NCBI GenBank assembly: GCA_022414725.1
Contig: CM039466.1
Span: 19,785,970 to 19,849,969 of the forward strand
Source: Microglena sp. YARC
Taxonomy: Eukaryota > Chlorophyta > Chlorophyceae > Chlamydomonadales > Chlamydomonadaceae
Direction of reading: 5' to 3'
Length of the DNA stretch: 64,000 nucleotides
Shown here: positions 10,401 to 20,360 of the stretch, piece after piece
Numbering within the stretch: position 1 is the stretch's first letter
How the letters are laid out: the number at the start of each line of letters is the position of its first letter
Made by a program: the position numbers and the translations under genes
Notes under the pieces: model-generated
The model's database searches: none
Told to the model about the DNA's origin: nothing
Seen by the model: the letters and a program-made list of their open reading frames with translations, nothing else

Positions 10401-10785
10401 TCTCTTCTTGTCTGCCCCCTTCAGGTATTAACTTCCAGGATGATGAATGTTCCCCAGGTTTTAAAGAAGGGGAAGTCCACAAAGGCACGGTACCTAACCT
10501 CGTCTGTATTTCCCAGAGATCTCTGGTATTCCCGATGTTGTCGAAGGGGACCGTGTGCGTGTGCTCCCGGCTGAAACACTCCTTACTTGCAGGCAGGCCT
10601 CTCTGCTTGCAGGTACTGGTCGGTGGGCCCCCCTATTCAGGTAAATACAAATCCTTCACAGAGTTTGTCGTTAAATCGGTTGGCACTACAGACCTGGCCG
10701 ACCTTCGAGTGATCTGTGCCCAATTTCCGCCATCTCCGCTCTCGTCGAATAGACCATCACTCCCCTCACTTTAGAATCGACAAAA
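10401..10785. other. Upstream region of DHDPS
   Basis: Probably contains the promoter and 5' UTR of the gene starting at 10786, but no TATA box or other element could be fixed. A diverged copy of the cgttaaatcggttg motif is at 10669-10682. Confidence 0.35.
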
Positions 10786-13700
10786 ATGCTTTCTTCTCGC
10801 TCAAGTATGATTAAGCATGCCTCTTGCAACTGCTCTGCAGCTCTGCCAGTCAGAAGCCGGCGCTCACTCTCCGTGCGCGCCAATCTGAAGGGCAAGACCA
10901 CTGCCAGTCAGATGAGCGTCGAGGCGATGAGGAAGCTCAAGCTGATCACAGCAGTCAAGACTCCCTACTTGAAGAACGGGAAATTCGATCTGCCCGCTTA
11001 CGACCGCCTTGTGGAGGACCAGATTAAAAACGGTGTCGAGGGAGTGATTGTGGGCGGCACCACGGGCGAGGGTCAGCTCATGTCCTGGGACGAGGTGCGA
11101 GCCCCGAAACGATTGTTTGAATGCGTGGGCGACTGACGTGCTTCGAAGGCCTCGAGTAAATCCATGCATGTGATATTTTGCCCCCTTGCTACAATTACCA
11201 CGTCCCCGTATGTTCGTATGGGAAGATCATACATCGGGCGGTTGCAGTAGCGGCCTGCTCTCCCACCCATCGTCCCTCCGATTCTCCAACACACGCCACA
11301 TCCATCCAACCCAACGCTTCGAAAGGATGTGCTGAATAGTTGTCCAGCCGGTGTCCGAGACACATCGAGTGCATGCATGAGCAGGTCGATCGCATAACAA
11401 TATCTCCGAAACAGTCGTCCGACACCCACCCCAACCACCATCCCAACCACAACCTTCATCACCAACTCTTCCCCCAACCCCGACCTCGCCCCACCCCACC
11501 CCACCCAGAAACGGCCAATGCAATATGTGGCAAACTGATTTCCATGGTAGATGGAAGTTTTCCATTTAGATCCCATGGTTTCTGATCTGGAACCATATGA
11601 GAGATACAGAATCTAGCTTCCTAGATGCCTTCATAGTTTTTTTTTGTGCTACCTGTATCAACCTGTAAGCAGCTCCCTGACTCATCCACTGGGCTATGCA
11701 TAAGGATTTCAAGAGGTGTGCAGTACTGACGACATAAACGTTCAGGTTCTCTAGACTGCGTTAGGATCGGCTGGATAGGCGGGCATGGGAGCTGCCAAGA
11801 AGCTATTGCTAGTAGCCAAACTATGAGCCAGATAGCAGAGGGCAGTTGCCCGATCACACACAAGTTTACCAAATGTTACACAGCATCAAGGCTCCGGTTA
11901 GTTTTAGAATGAGCTGGTAACTACAAAGCTCTAGGAATTCCAGCCCCAACCCCTACACTACCCCACCCAGGAACAATCAACCCCAATATACGGGAGGCGT
12001 ATTTTCATGGTATAAAAAACGTAACTGTTTTAACAATCCTGGTGGCAGCATGCAGCACATTGTGGGCAACAAACGCATTAACTCCAATCCCACCCCTACC
12101 CTACCTCACCCTACCAAGAAACAGTCTACCCATTACATGGCACGCATATTTTCATGGTATACTAGTTGTAACTGTTTTATCAACCCTGATGGCAGCATGT
12201 ATGGGCAACAAACGCAGTAACTCCAATCCCAACCCTACCCTACCCCACCAAGAAACAATATACCCAATATATGGCAAGCATATTTTCATGGTATACAAAT
12301 TGTAACTGTTTTAACAACCTTGGTGGCAGCATGCTGCACATTGTGGGCAACAGACGCAGTAACTCCAATCCCAACCCTACCCTACCCCACCAAGAAACAG
12401 TATACCCAATATATGGCAAGCATATATTCATGGTATAAAAATGTATCTGTTTTAACAACCTTTGTGGCAGCATGCTGCACATTGTGGGCAACAAACGCAG
12501 GAACTCCACCCCCATCCCCACCTAAAAATAGTCTACCCAATATATGGCAAGCACATTTTCATGGTATACAAATCGCAACCGTTTTAACAACCATGGTGGC
12601 AGTATGCTGCACATTGTGGGCAACACCAGTAGTAACATCACACACAGCACGCTATGCCCCTTCCGACCATTACCCGCCACACCCCATCCCTCATCCCATC
12701 CCTCTCCCCTCCCCGCCCCACATCACATAATGTTGATGGCCCACACTGTCAACGTTTATGGTGACGAGCTCGTTGTTGTGGACAACACCGGCAGTAACGC
12801 CGCACGTGAGGCACTGCATGCCACGTCCCTCCCGACCATTACCTGCTACACCCCATCCCTCATCCAATCCCTCTCCCCTCCCCGCCCCACATCACATACT
12901 GTCGATTGCCCACACTTTCAGAGTGTATGGTAATGAGCTTGTTGTTGTGGGCAACACTAGCAGTAACGCCACACGTGAGGCCATGCACGCCACACCCCTT
13001 GTGACCATTACCCGCCACTCCCCATCCCCCATCCCACCCCTCTCCCCACACTTCCCACTTCACATCATGTTGATTGCCCACACTGTCAACATGTATGGTA
13101 ATGAGCTTGTTGTTGTGGGCAACACTAGCAGTAACGCCACACGTGAGGCCATACACGCCACGCCCCTTGTGACCATTACCCGCCACTCCCCATCCCCCAT
13201 CCCACCCCTCTCCCCACCCTTCCCACTTCACATCTTGTTGATTGCCCACACTGTCAACGTGTATGGTAATGAGCTGGTTGTTGTGGGCAACACTACCAGT
13301 AACGCCACACGTGAGGCACTGCGTGCCACGCCCCTTCCGACCATTACCCGCCACACCCCATCCCTCATCCCACCCCTCCCCCCACCCCTTCCCACAGCAC
13401 ATCATGTTGATTGCCCACACTGTCAACGTGTATGGTAACGAGCTCGTTGTTGTGGGCAACACCGGCAGTAACGCCACACGCGAGGCACTGCACGCCACGG
13501 AGCAGGGCTTTGCGGTAGGCATGCACGCCTCCCTCCAAATCAACCCCTACTATGGCAAGACCTCCATGACCGGAGTGAAGATGCACTTGACTGCTGTGTT
13601 GGACGAGGGACCTGCTATCATCTACAATGTCCCCGGAAGAACTGGCCAGGATATCCCTGATGATGGTGAGTAGCCTTTGTTTGTATGTGGGGAGGGTTGG

Positions 13701-15600
13701 AGGGCAGAGTTTGGGTGTTGGGTGGGCGGGGTTGGTAGGTTTAAATGGTTCGAGAATTGTGTTTGCTGAGGGGGGGGGGGGGATCAGGAATTGGTTTTTT
13801 TTTGGGAGGGGGTGGGGGGGGTGGGGGGGGGGCATGCGTGCATCCCCCCAGATCAACCATTCTCACTCTCACTCTTGAGTCTCATACACCCGCGCGGTGT
13901 CAAGTAGACTTTAACATGTAATGTAACGTAATGTAATGTAATGTAATGTAACTCTTGCCCCATGAAGGGTGTGTGGTTGGGGTGGGAGGTATATCCGGCA
14001 TTTTGCAGTTGTGGTGGTGGTAGTGGTAGATGAGGCCTGTTGTGGCCAATGGCCGCACGCGCTAAGTGATAGTATGAACATGCATGTGTGTGCGTGCATG
14101 TGTGAGTGTTTGTCTGCTTGCGCATGTGTGTGCGTGTGTGTGCATGGATCAGACTTGCAAACTGGCTTATCTAGAACCAGCCCAAACCAACCCAACCTAT
14201 CATGCTTATACCCCCCTCCACCCACAGTGGTTCACGAGCTCGCCAAGCACCCTCAGCTTCCTGAGCATGAAGGAGTGCACTGGTAACGATCTCACCAAGC
14301 CCTACACCAGCCTTACCTAAACCAAGCTTTACCCTCATTCTCCCCCCCGTCCACAGTGGTTCACGAGCTCGCCAAGCACCACAACTTCCTGGGCATGAAG
14401 GAGTGCACTGGTAACGCTCGCATCAAGGCCTACACCAGCCGGGGCATCAACTGCTGGACCGGAAACGACGACGAGGCACACGACGCCCGCCACAGCAACG
14501 GCGCCGTGGGCGTCATCTCTGTCACCTCTAATGTTATCCCAGGCCTCATGGCCAAGCTCTTGGCTGAGCCCAACCCTGAGTTGAACGCTTCCTTGCAAGA
14601 CCTCATCAGCTGGATGTTTGTAGAACCTAACCCCATCTCAGTCAACACAGCCTTGTCAATGTGCGGTATCGTCAACCCCGTGTTCAGGTGGGTAAATTGT
14701 ATCAAAATTTCATATCAAAATATATTTATTCTGTATCAAAATCAAGGCATTCACAAATCTCCACCTCCAAATCACTTTCTTCGTGTGTGAAACTAAATGC
14801 TGAAAGATTGGTATCGTCAACCCCGTGTTCATTTGGGTAAATTATATAAATATGTCGCTTATCAAACTCAATAATCTCCTCCTCCAAATCACTTTCTTCA
14901 TGTGGGTGTGGGTGTGTGGGGTGGGGGGGCTGTGGTAGTGGTTGTGGTTGTGTACTTTGGAAGGTGGTGGTGTGTGTGTGCATGCGTGTGAAATCATATG
15001 TTGAAAGATCCAAAACGAAGTCCCTTGAAAGTCCATTTAGGCTTCACAAGACCCAAATCAACTTTTTCTCACAAGATCAAAAGTACTTAATAGCAGTGTT
15101 CGCATCAAACCTCGTCAACATAGATTCATTAGCAAGTTCCAACTTGAGCAACCTCCTGCTGAGTTAATTCATCAAGTCATACTACGCAAGATCCCAAATT
15201 TACTTCCCCAGAAGTTCACTGAGGTGAAGCCTCACAAGCACCGAAGCAGACGTCTTTATACAATGATTTATGCAAGATAAGATCTGCATCACACTTGGTG
15301 CGTTGATTTATCCTTGACAAGATCCGCATCACACTTTGTACATTGATGTATGCATGTCAGCATCCGCATCACACTTAACACATTGATTTATGCATGTCAG
15401 CATATGCATCACACTTGGTACTTTGATTTATGCATAACAACATCCGCATAACACTTTGTAGGTTGCCCTACGTGCCCTTGAGCCGGGAGCAAAGGGAGAC
15501 CGGCGCCAAGCTTTTGGAGGCCGTCAAGGAGCATATCCCTAACTGCAACGAGATCAAGGTTTTGGAGGACAGCGATTTCGAGCTCATTAGCCGTCATTAA
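10786..15600 (+). CDS. 4-hydroxy-tetrahydrodipicolinate synthase (DHDPS), four exons
   Basis: Exons: 10786-11094, 13398-13665, 14357-14687, 15462-15600. The phases 0, 1 and 2 fit at every junction and give 348 residues, the usual plant length with presequence. All introns are GT-AG. The enzyme condenses pyruvate and aspartate semialdehyde, the first committed step of lysine synthesis. Seen motifs: the pyruvate-binding GGTTGEG, the catalytic Tyr in [10 protein letters not shown] with the substrate Arg in PGR, and the Schiff-base Lys in GMKECTGN. The first ~35 residues are Ser/Arg-rich and acidic-poor, fitting a plastid transit peptide. Unusual: every intron contains tandem copies of the edges of the adjoining exons, described separately. 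The exonic frame itself looks intact, so I expect a functional gene. The Met at 10786 is the first in frame. Confidence 0.93.
11635..11825. mobile_element. Foldback/MITE-like element of the gcagctccctgac family in DHDPS intron 1
   Basis: The left end gtgctacctg..gcagctccctgac and the right end gggagctgccaagaagc are inverted copies of each other, spaced about 190 bp. Relatives: 15625-15775, 16225-16425, 35445-35515 (left half), 48700-48895, 50150-50305, 51530-51620 (left half). Confidence 0.65.
11940..12650 (+). repeat. Tandem repeat of ~133-147 bp in DHDPS intron 1
   Basis: At least five units, with ggcagcatg landmarks at 12042, 12189, 12323, 12464 and 12597. Each contains atatatggcaagcatatttt and ends in ttgtgggcaacaaacgcag, followed by taactcc. 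That ending closely resembles part of DHDPS exon 2 (ttgtgggcaacaccggcag), so the array seems to be an older, decayed layer of exon-2-derived duplication. Diverged relatives reach back to about 11480. Confidence 0.8.
12700..13397 (+). repeat. Four partial tandem copies of DHDPS exon 2 in front of the real exon
   Basis: The ~169-bp unit consists of the 3' end of intron 1 plus the first ~100 nt of exon 2. Copies begin at about 12719, 12889, 13061 and 13229; the functional copy starts at 13398. The repeated protein segment is [20 protein letters not shown]. Only the last copy has an AG acceptor (cccacag). The others read cgccccac or cccacttc at that point, so they cannot be spliced in by a standard 3' site. 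Copies 2-4 stay open in one frame. Confidence 0.92.
13790..13965. repeat. G homopolymers and (taatg)n in DHDPS intron 2
   Basis: Runs of G at 13769-13836 are followed by (gtaat)n at 13915-13950. Simple sequence with no function seen. Confidence 0.7.
14212..14290 (+). pseudogene. Frameshifted upstream copy of the start of DHDPS exon 3
   Basis: 14228-14282 repeats the first 54 nt of exon 3 (14357-14410), with its own acceptor (ccacag) and a following gtaac. It has one extra base within cctcagcttcctgag relative to the real exon, so inclusion would break the frame. The offset to the real copy is 129 bp. Confidence 0.88.
14665..15012 (+). repeat. Tandem duplication of the DHDPS exon 3 end and donor (145 bp)
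   Basis: The exon end GIVNPVF and donor (ttcag/gtgggt, 14688) recur 145 bp downstream at 14810. There the donor is altered to cattt/gggt. A third, weaker copy of the intronic half (cctccaaatcactttcttc) lies at 14882-15005, expanded by a GT-rich insertion. Confidence 0.88.
15270..15462 (+). repeat. ~47-bp tandem repeat ending in the DHDPS exon 4 acceptor
   Basis: Four to five copies of the unit ttgatttatgcat..atccgcatcacacttt. The last ends in the acceptor tttgtag at 15461. Only that copy has the AG. Confidence 0.85.
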
Positions 15601-15624
15601 AAAGAAGCAAGGACGGGCTTATAC

Positions 15625-15775
15625 CATAGCTTTCCGTTTCGGCTACGAACAACACCTTCTAGGCAGCTCCCCTGACTGGCTATTCTTCTGTCTTGTGCAC
15701 ATTGAAGCTGGCACAATGAGCTGTCCAGAAGTGCTCAAATTACAAGAACAGCCGAAAAGAAAGGCCCTGGCTTTA
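15625..15775. mobile_element. Foldback/MITE-like element downstream of DHDPS
   Basis: Inverted ends ctttccgtttcggctac and gccgaaaagaaagg enclose the family core (ggcagctcccctgactggct). It lies 25 bp after the DHDPS stop, so it is probably part of the 3' UTR. Confidence 0.65.
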
Positions 15776-16224
15776 CACACGTATACACAGCTACAAATAT
15801 ATTGCTTCGTTTAGCTAGCAAAATCTTTGACCTACATCTTTCGATACCAGCATAATATTGCAGCGTTTTATGCACTGTAGCTTTACAGTATCAAACTGAC
15901 TCACACAAGTTTAGATCCAAGCCAAGCATCCCTACAAACTCCCCACAATAAAAACTAGCTCCAAGAGGCAGGCTCTCCTACCTAGATGCCACCCCTATTC
16001 CTTCATAGTTCCTTGATAGTTCTTGGGTACATTACGGAGAGGGTGATGGTCAATGTGACTGTTTTGTAGTTGCGTTGCGGGGCCTTGTATGACACCACAT
16101 TTTCATGACACCCAATACACACAGTTTGTCATCACGACTCGGTTTCGTTATTGGTCATTTACCTAAGGCATATGCTGTACTACTCGCACAAGATACTAGT
16201 ACACTATTTACAATTCAGTGTTTT

Positions 16225-16425
16225 TCTTTTCAGCTACAAGCAGCAGCCTCTATGCAGCTCCTCTGACTGGCTATTCGGCCTAACTTGACGCAACCTACTG
16301 CACCTTCAAGCTGACGCACTCAGCTGTCCTGAACTGCTAAAAAGTGAGGCAGAGCCCAGCACCTGACTCAGGGAGCTGCCTAGAAGCTGCTAAGAAGGCC
16401 GAAAAGAAAAACCCTGACAATTGTA
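16225..16425. mobile_element. Foldback/MITE-like element, best-preserved copy
   Basis: Ends tttttcttttcagctac and ggccgaaaagaaaaacc form an inverted pair. The inner parts (gcagctcctctgactggc and gggagctgcctagaagc) continue the pairing. About 200 bp, non-coding. The left half starts with a polypyrimidine-CAG that could act as a splice acceptor. Confidence 0.7.
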
Positions 16426-16429
16426 CGTA

Positions 16430-16580
16430 CTGATCAGGGTTGTTCGTCGCGTCATTTGATCAGGGTCGGTACTGATCAGGGTCGTCGCGTCGGGTTGATC
16501 AGGGTCGGTACTGATCAGGGTCGTCGCGTCGGGTTGATCAGGGTCCGTACTGATCAGGGTCGTCGCGTCGGGTTGATCAT
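16430..16580. repeat. ~39-bp tandem repeat (tgatcagggtcgtcgcgtcg)
   Basis: About four units with alternating gatcagggtcggtac and gtcgcgtcgggt halves, directly next to the foldback element. Confidence 0.85.
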
Positions 16581-16589
16581 CGCGTCCTC

Positions 16590-16715
16590 CGTCGCAGGAC
16601 GCAATGTGGGGAGGGCCCGTTGACCAGAAGGAAGGGTCCGTTGCACACAGGCTATGCTGTTGGTTGCGCCTCAGGCAGCAGAGCTGGGGGTCCTCCTGAA
16701 GGACCCTGTAGTACA
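16590..16715. mobile_element. Dispersed element, copy 1 (second copy 58262-58395)
   Basis: Shares gggtccgttgc, gcaggct, ggttgcg and aggcagcagagctg, each followed by gggtcctcctgaag, with the second locus. The ends of the second copy (ccagggttgtcc and gtaccctgg) are inverted. Non-coding. Confidence 0.55.
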
Positions 16716-17099
16716 CTATTTACAATTGTACGTACTGATGTTTAGAGCCATTCGGTAAATTGTTTAGTCGCTGTGTTTTGGGATGAAGAATATAATGATT
16801 TGAAACTTGAGGTCGGTTTCTACAATGTAATCATTTGCTTGCTTCGGTTACCTTTTTTAAAGTTGTGAAAGGTATTTCACCCCAGGGGGTGGGTCTTCTG
16901 ACACAAACCAGCAACACCGAGGATTCAATTCGAATGGCGTTGCCACTCCTACAAAAGAGTAGGCTCACCTATGAGAGACCGTTACATGATCGTTGGTTGG
17001 ATTTGGTAACGTGGAATTTCAGCCTCCAGGATGCTGCTCACCGTGCAATGCCATCATTACATGGTGTTCATGATGACAATGTTCACTCCAAAGATACGT

Positions 17100-17262
17100 A
17101 CATAGTTGTCACAGTCCAGGGATAGGCCAAGTAGGCTAAAGGGACTTGCCAAACCATGATAGGAGGGTCTATAACGAAAAAATACTGGTGAACTGAACCC
17201 CAAACAATCGTTTTGCCGACGGGGGCCCTGACTTCGTGCAATGGTGAAATTTAATTCTATGA
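17100..17262 (-). repeat. Dispersed repeat family F1, copy 2
   Basis: Reverse-strand copy: agtccagggataggcc, ctaaagggacttgcc, gaactgaaccccaaac. Confidence 0.75.
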
Positions 17263-17477
17263 TTAATCCAAATACGTGAATCTCGCTCGAGGCAAGATTG
17301 CAAGAATCCAGATCCAGGGGCGAGCTCCTCATAAGAGTCACCATCCTAAGTAATGGAAGGTGCCGTGGACACAATTACATTACATTAAGTTGTCATCGAC
17401 AGACCATTGTTGACCTAGGACAAGCCCGCTCCAGAACATCCGGGAGGGGTTTTCCAACTAATCATCAAATCCTATCG

Positions 17478-17690
17478 GTTATAAGTAATGATAACGCCTG
17501 ATGGGGCGTGGTGTTAAGGGAGCCCGTCGTACGCGGGTGGGAGCGGTCTTCTACCTCAACTGGACACGCTACCATCGCGGTTGACGACGACCTGCAACGC
17601 CAAGAGCGACCGAAGGGGGAGTCGAACCCCCGACTCTTCATTCTTTAGCGATCTGGTCTACCACTAGACCATTGTAAATCGCTAAAGAGG
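17478..17690 (-). mobile_element. tRNA-derived SINE, family A, copy 1
   Basis: Read on the minus strand, a near-complete tRNA-like head (17690-17609) holds a Pol III A box (tggtctagtgg) and B box (ggttcgactcc), and a five-pair T stem flanking ttcgact. It is followed by a ~120-bp body (cgttgcaggtcgtcgtc..tccagttgaggtagaagaccgc..cgggctcccttaac) ending near tgataacgcctg. The tggtctagtgg-type A box resembles tRNA-Pro/Glu/Gly; the source is not certain. Confidence 0.75.
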
Positions 17691-17867
17691 CTCTATAGGT
17701 TATATTGCAGCAAGCAAGCATCTTTATCAACACAAATGTTAGCTTGGGCATGGGGCAGGGTACCAAAGCTTTATCCTCCTTGCATGGTCTAGATCTCCTG
17801 TTCATACAACCAGAGCTGGCCTGATAATCTATTAGGCCGTCGAAAAGACGCCTTCTGAATAAAGCAG

Positions 17868-18030
17868 CGCAAGACTCCCCCTTCGACTCCCCCTTCGGTC
17901 GCTCTTGGCGTTGCAGGTCGTCGTCTACAGCGATGGTAGCTTGTCCAGTTGAGGTAGGAGACCGCTCCCTACCCGCATACGACGGGCTCCCTTAACACCA
18001 CGCCCCACCAGGCGTTATCATTACCAGCGC
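17868..18030 (+). mobile_element. tRNA-derived SINE, family A, copy 2 (head truncated)
   Basis: Body identical in layout to copy 1 but in the opposite direction. Only the end of the tRNA-like head remains (cgactcccccttcggtcgc). The two copies therefore form a ~180-bp inverted pair around 17700-17860. Confidence 0.75.
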
Positions 18031-18274
18031 AAGACGACTGTCGGCCAGACGACCGCAGATGACTGCGCTGCATCCAAATATAAGTGAAACTCGCACGAGG
18101 CAAAAAACACAGACCGAGATCCTTGTGTCCACCGTGTATCCAGTACGTATACCACATCCATCATCGGTGCAGTACAATGTGTGTGCGTTACAATATGTGG
18201 GCAGGACGTAAACCATATCCATCTCTGATATCCATCAACGGTGCCAAACAAATGTGCCACCTCAAGGTGCTTTC

Positions 18275-18380
18275 AGGATGGTACTGCCCTTCTGGATACT
18301 TGAACCCGGTTACATCCATCCAGCCAGCTATTTGGCCGCTCGGCGTCTTTGGCAGTAAAATTAGTAACCAGAGAAAATGT
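18275..18380 (-). repeat. Dispersed repeat family F2 (gagcagcc / catgtaacca motif)
   Basis: Short repeat built on ttactgccaaagacg, gagc(a/g)gcc, agctggctgga and atgtaacc.ggttcaagta. Relatives: 24215-24300, 50930-51030, 51895-51935, 52745-52810, 56940-57115, 60690-60760, 60885-60975. Non-coding. Confidence 0.6.
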
Positions 18381-18411
18381 AAACGTGATAAAGAACAATC
18401 AAAACCGAGGA

Positions 18412-18872
18412 GGGGGCAATAAAAAAGCTGCCGCACCGCACCTTCACTTTAAATAAAGCTTATCCTTCAACTAAAACAAACAAAGTTTTTTTTAGCCAAA
18501 AAAAAGTTGTACAAAAGTTAGAGGGGTGCAAAGTTTTTTTCACCCAAAGCGGCCCAAATCTGAACTTCGCGATAAATCACGTTTGGACAACCCCAAGATG
18601 TTAGAGCATAACTGGAATGGGCAAGAAAAGATCTTTCTAATGACCCCCACTTAAGGGGGGGTAGGGTGAGGTAATCGGGTTTTTGAAGAAGGGGGTGGGG
18701 GGTGGGGTGGGGGTGTGTGTGTGTGGGGGGGGTAAACAAACTTTTTCCAAACTTTATTTCCCCCCTCTTTTTGTATGAAACTTCCACAATTCCAACTCCC
18801 ATCTGAATCGGACAATATATGTAAGGTGCGGATCAAAATCTGACTTTCTGCCCCCCCCCCCCCTAGCCTGAT
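18412..18872 (+). mobile_element. Dispersed ~430-bp element, copy 2
   Basis: Full-length partner of 1003-1437, same strand. It contains a purine-rich gggtggggtgg tract where the first copy has a G homopolymer. Confidence 0.55.
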
Positions 18873-19364
18873 AAAAACAATATAAAACATCTAAAATTTC
18901 CTTGCAACTCCACATATGCCCTCAGTACACTCCTACTATATATACACTCGTTTTAAGGATAGATCGAAAACAGAGGGAGTGAAAACAACACTGATAGCAA
19001 GCCACACACCGGTATAATAAACAATATACCAGTATGGCAGCATCATGTATACGACGTCCTGCAATCTGCAATAGTGACATGCGGATATACCGGTAACCAG
19101 TATGTATCATATGCTTATCGTAAAGCATAAGCAAATCAGATATTCCCTCCGATTCTGTACCGCATAACGAAAGATGTATCAGACAGCTCTCGAGATCTCG
19201 AACCAAGTAAAGTAGCGAATAGTAGCTGCTTCTCTTTGTTGCTTTCATCCTGTGTTGATCCTCCTTGCGAGAGTAGGAAGGGGGTGGTTAAATTCAATTC
19301 CTCAGTATTGGGCGTGCTGCCCCCAAGCAATCCTTGCAGGGGAGTACTGTCGGATCTCTGCTCC

Positions 19365-19455
19365 GATTATTACTCCTTGGCTCGGCCTCAATCAACCATG
19401 GCAGGGAGCTTTATTACTCCTTGGCTCGGCCTCAATCAACCATGGCAGGGAGCTT
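19365..19455. repeat. 43-bp direct duplication
   Basis: Two adjacent copies of ttattactccttggctcggc through ccatggcagggagc. Confidence 0.85.
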
Positions 19456-19509
19456 GTCTGCCGTGGTCAATAGGGGTAGTGGTGAATGTTCGTTTGGTCG
19501 AGGGTCGGT

Positions 19510-20235
19510 AGATGACACACACACACTTTTCTCTCCCTCACACCTGATAGAGCTATGAGTGAGAAGTACCCACTGGTATCACTTCTAGGGTTGTGGTTGC
19601 CAGGTGTCCCCCGCCCCCCCCCCACCACCCACCCACCCACCCCCCCCCCCCCCCCACACACACACACCACACACACAAGTACCCCCCCACACACATGCTT
19701 CTCTATCCCTCTCACCTGACAGGGGTATGATAGTTAGGTACCCACTGGTATCACTTCTAGGGTTGTGGTTGCCAGGTGCATGTCCCCCCCACCACCACCA
19801 CCACCCCCACCACCACACACACACCACTTACACAAGTACCCACACAAACACGCTTCTCTCTCCCTCTCACCTGATAGAGATATGAGTGAGAGGTACCAAC
19901 TGGTATCACTTCTGGGGTTGTGGTTGCCAGGTGCATGCCCCCCCCCCCCCAACCCAACCCACACACTCACCACCCACACAAGTAACCACCCGCACATGCT
20001 TCTCTATCCCTCTCACCTAATAGGGTTATGATAGTTAGATACCCACTGGTATCATATCTAGGGTTGTGGTTGCCAGGTGCTTGTCCCCCCCCCACACACA
20101 CACACACCCACCCACCACACACGCACAAGTACCCACACTAACACGCTTTTCTATCCCTCTCACCTGACAGGGGTATGATAGTTAGGTAACCACTGGTATC
20201 ACTTCTAGGGTCGTGTCTGCCAGGTGCATGTAGCC
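19510..20235 (-). repeat. Tandem copies of an exon end with donor, ~150-165-bp period
   Basis: Five units carry, on the minus strand, HLATTTLEVIPV followed by a gtacct/gttacc donor-like site, then variable (CA/CCA)n. The copy at ~20235-20188 is continuous with the longer exon upstream (20355); the other four lie in the downstream intron. Same pattern as at the other genes. Confidence 0.65.
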
Positions 20236-20355
20236 AGAGTAATCCATCGGGGGAGCTGGAGCCAGCTACTCTGGAGCTTCCTCCTCATCTATCCCTCGCG
20301 TTGGCAAAACAACTGAACTGCTCTCCGAATCCTCTTCTGCAGTTGCAGCATCCAT
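20188..20355 (-). CDS. Possible first exon of an unknown minus-strand gene
   Basis: ATG at 20355 gives MDAATAEEDSESSSVVLPTR then an in-frame TAG at 20266. The same frame continues as MDYSGYMHLADTTLEVIPV (ATG at 20247) up to a GT donor near 20188. Either the start is the second Met, or the TAG is an error or a mutation. The product is not recognised. Support comes from the frame and from the repeated exon end downstream. Confidence 0.35.
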
Positions 20356-20360
20356 TGCGG

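Noticed and set aside
12758..13438. 226-codon frame as separate gene
   Set aside because: It is a run-on through the tandem half-exon copies of DHDPS exon 2.
13851..14320. Small frames in DHDPS intron 2
   Set aside because: Simple-sequence and intron translation with no protein-like features.
17609..17690. Functional tRNA gene
   Set aside because: A and B boxes are good, but the same body follows in four loci and the anticodon arm is poorly paired, so a SINE head is more likely.
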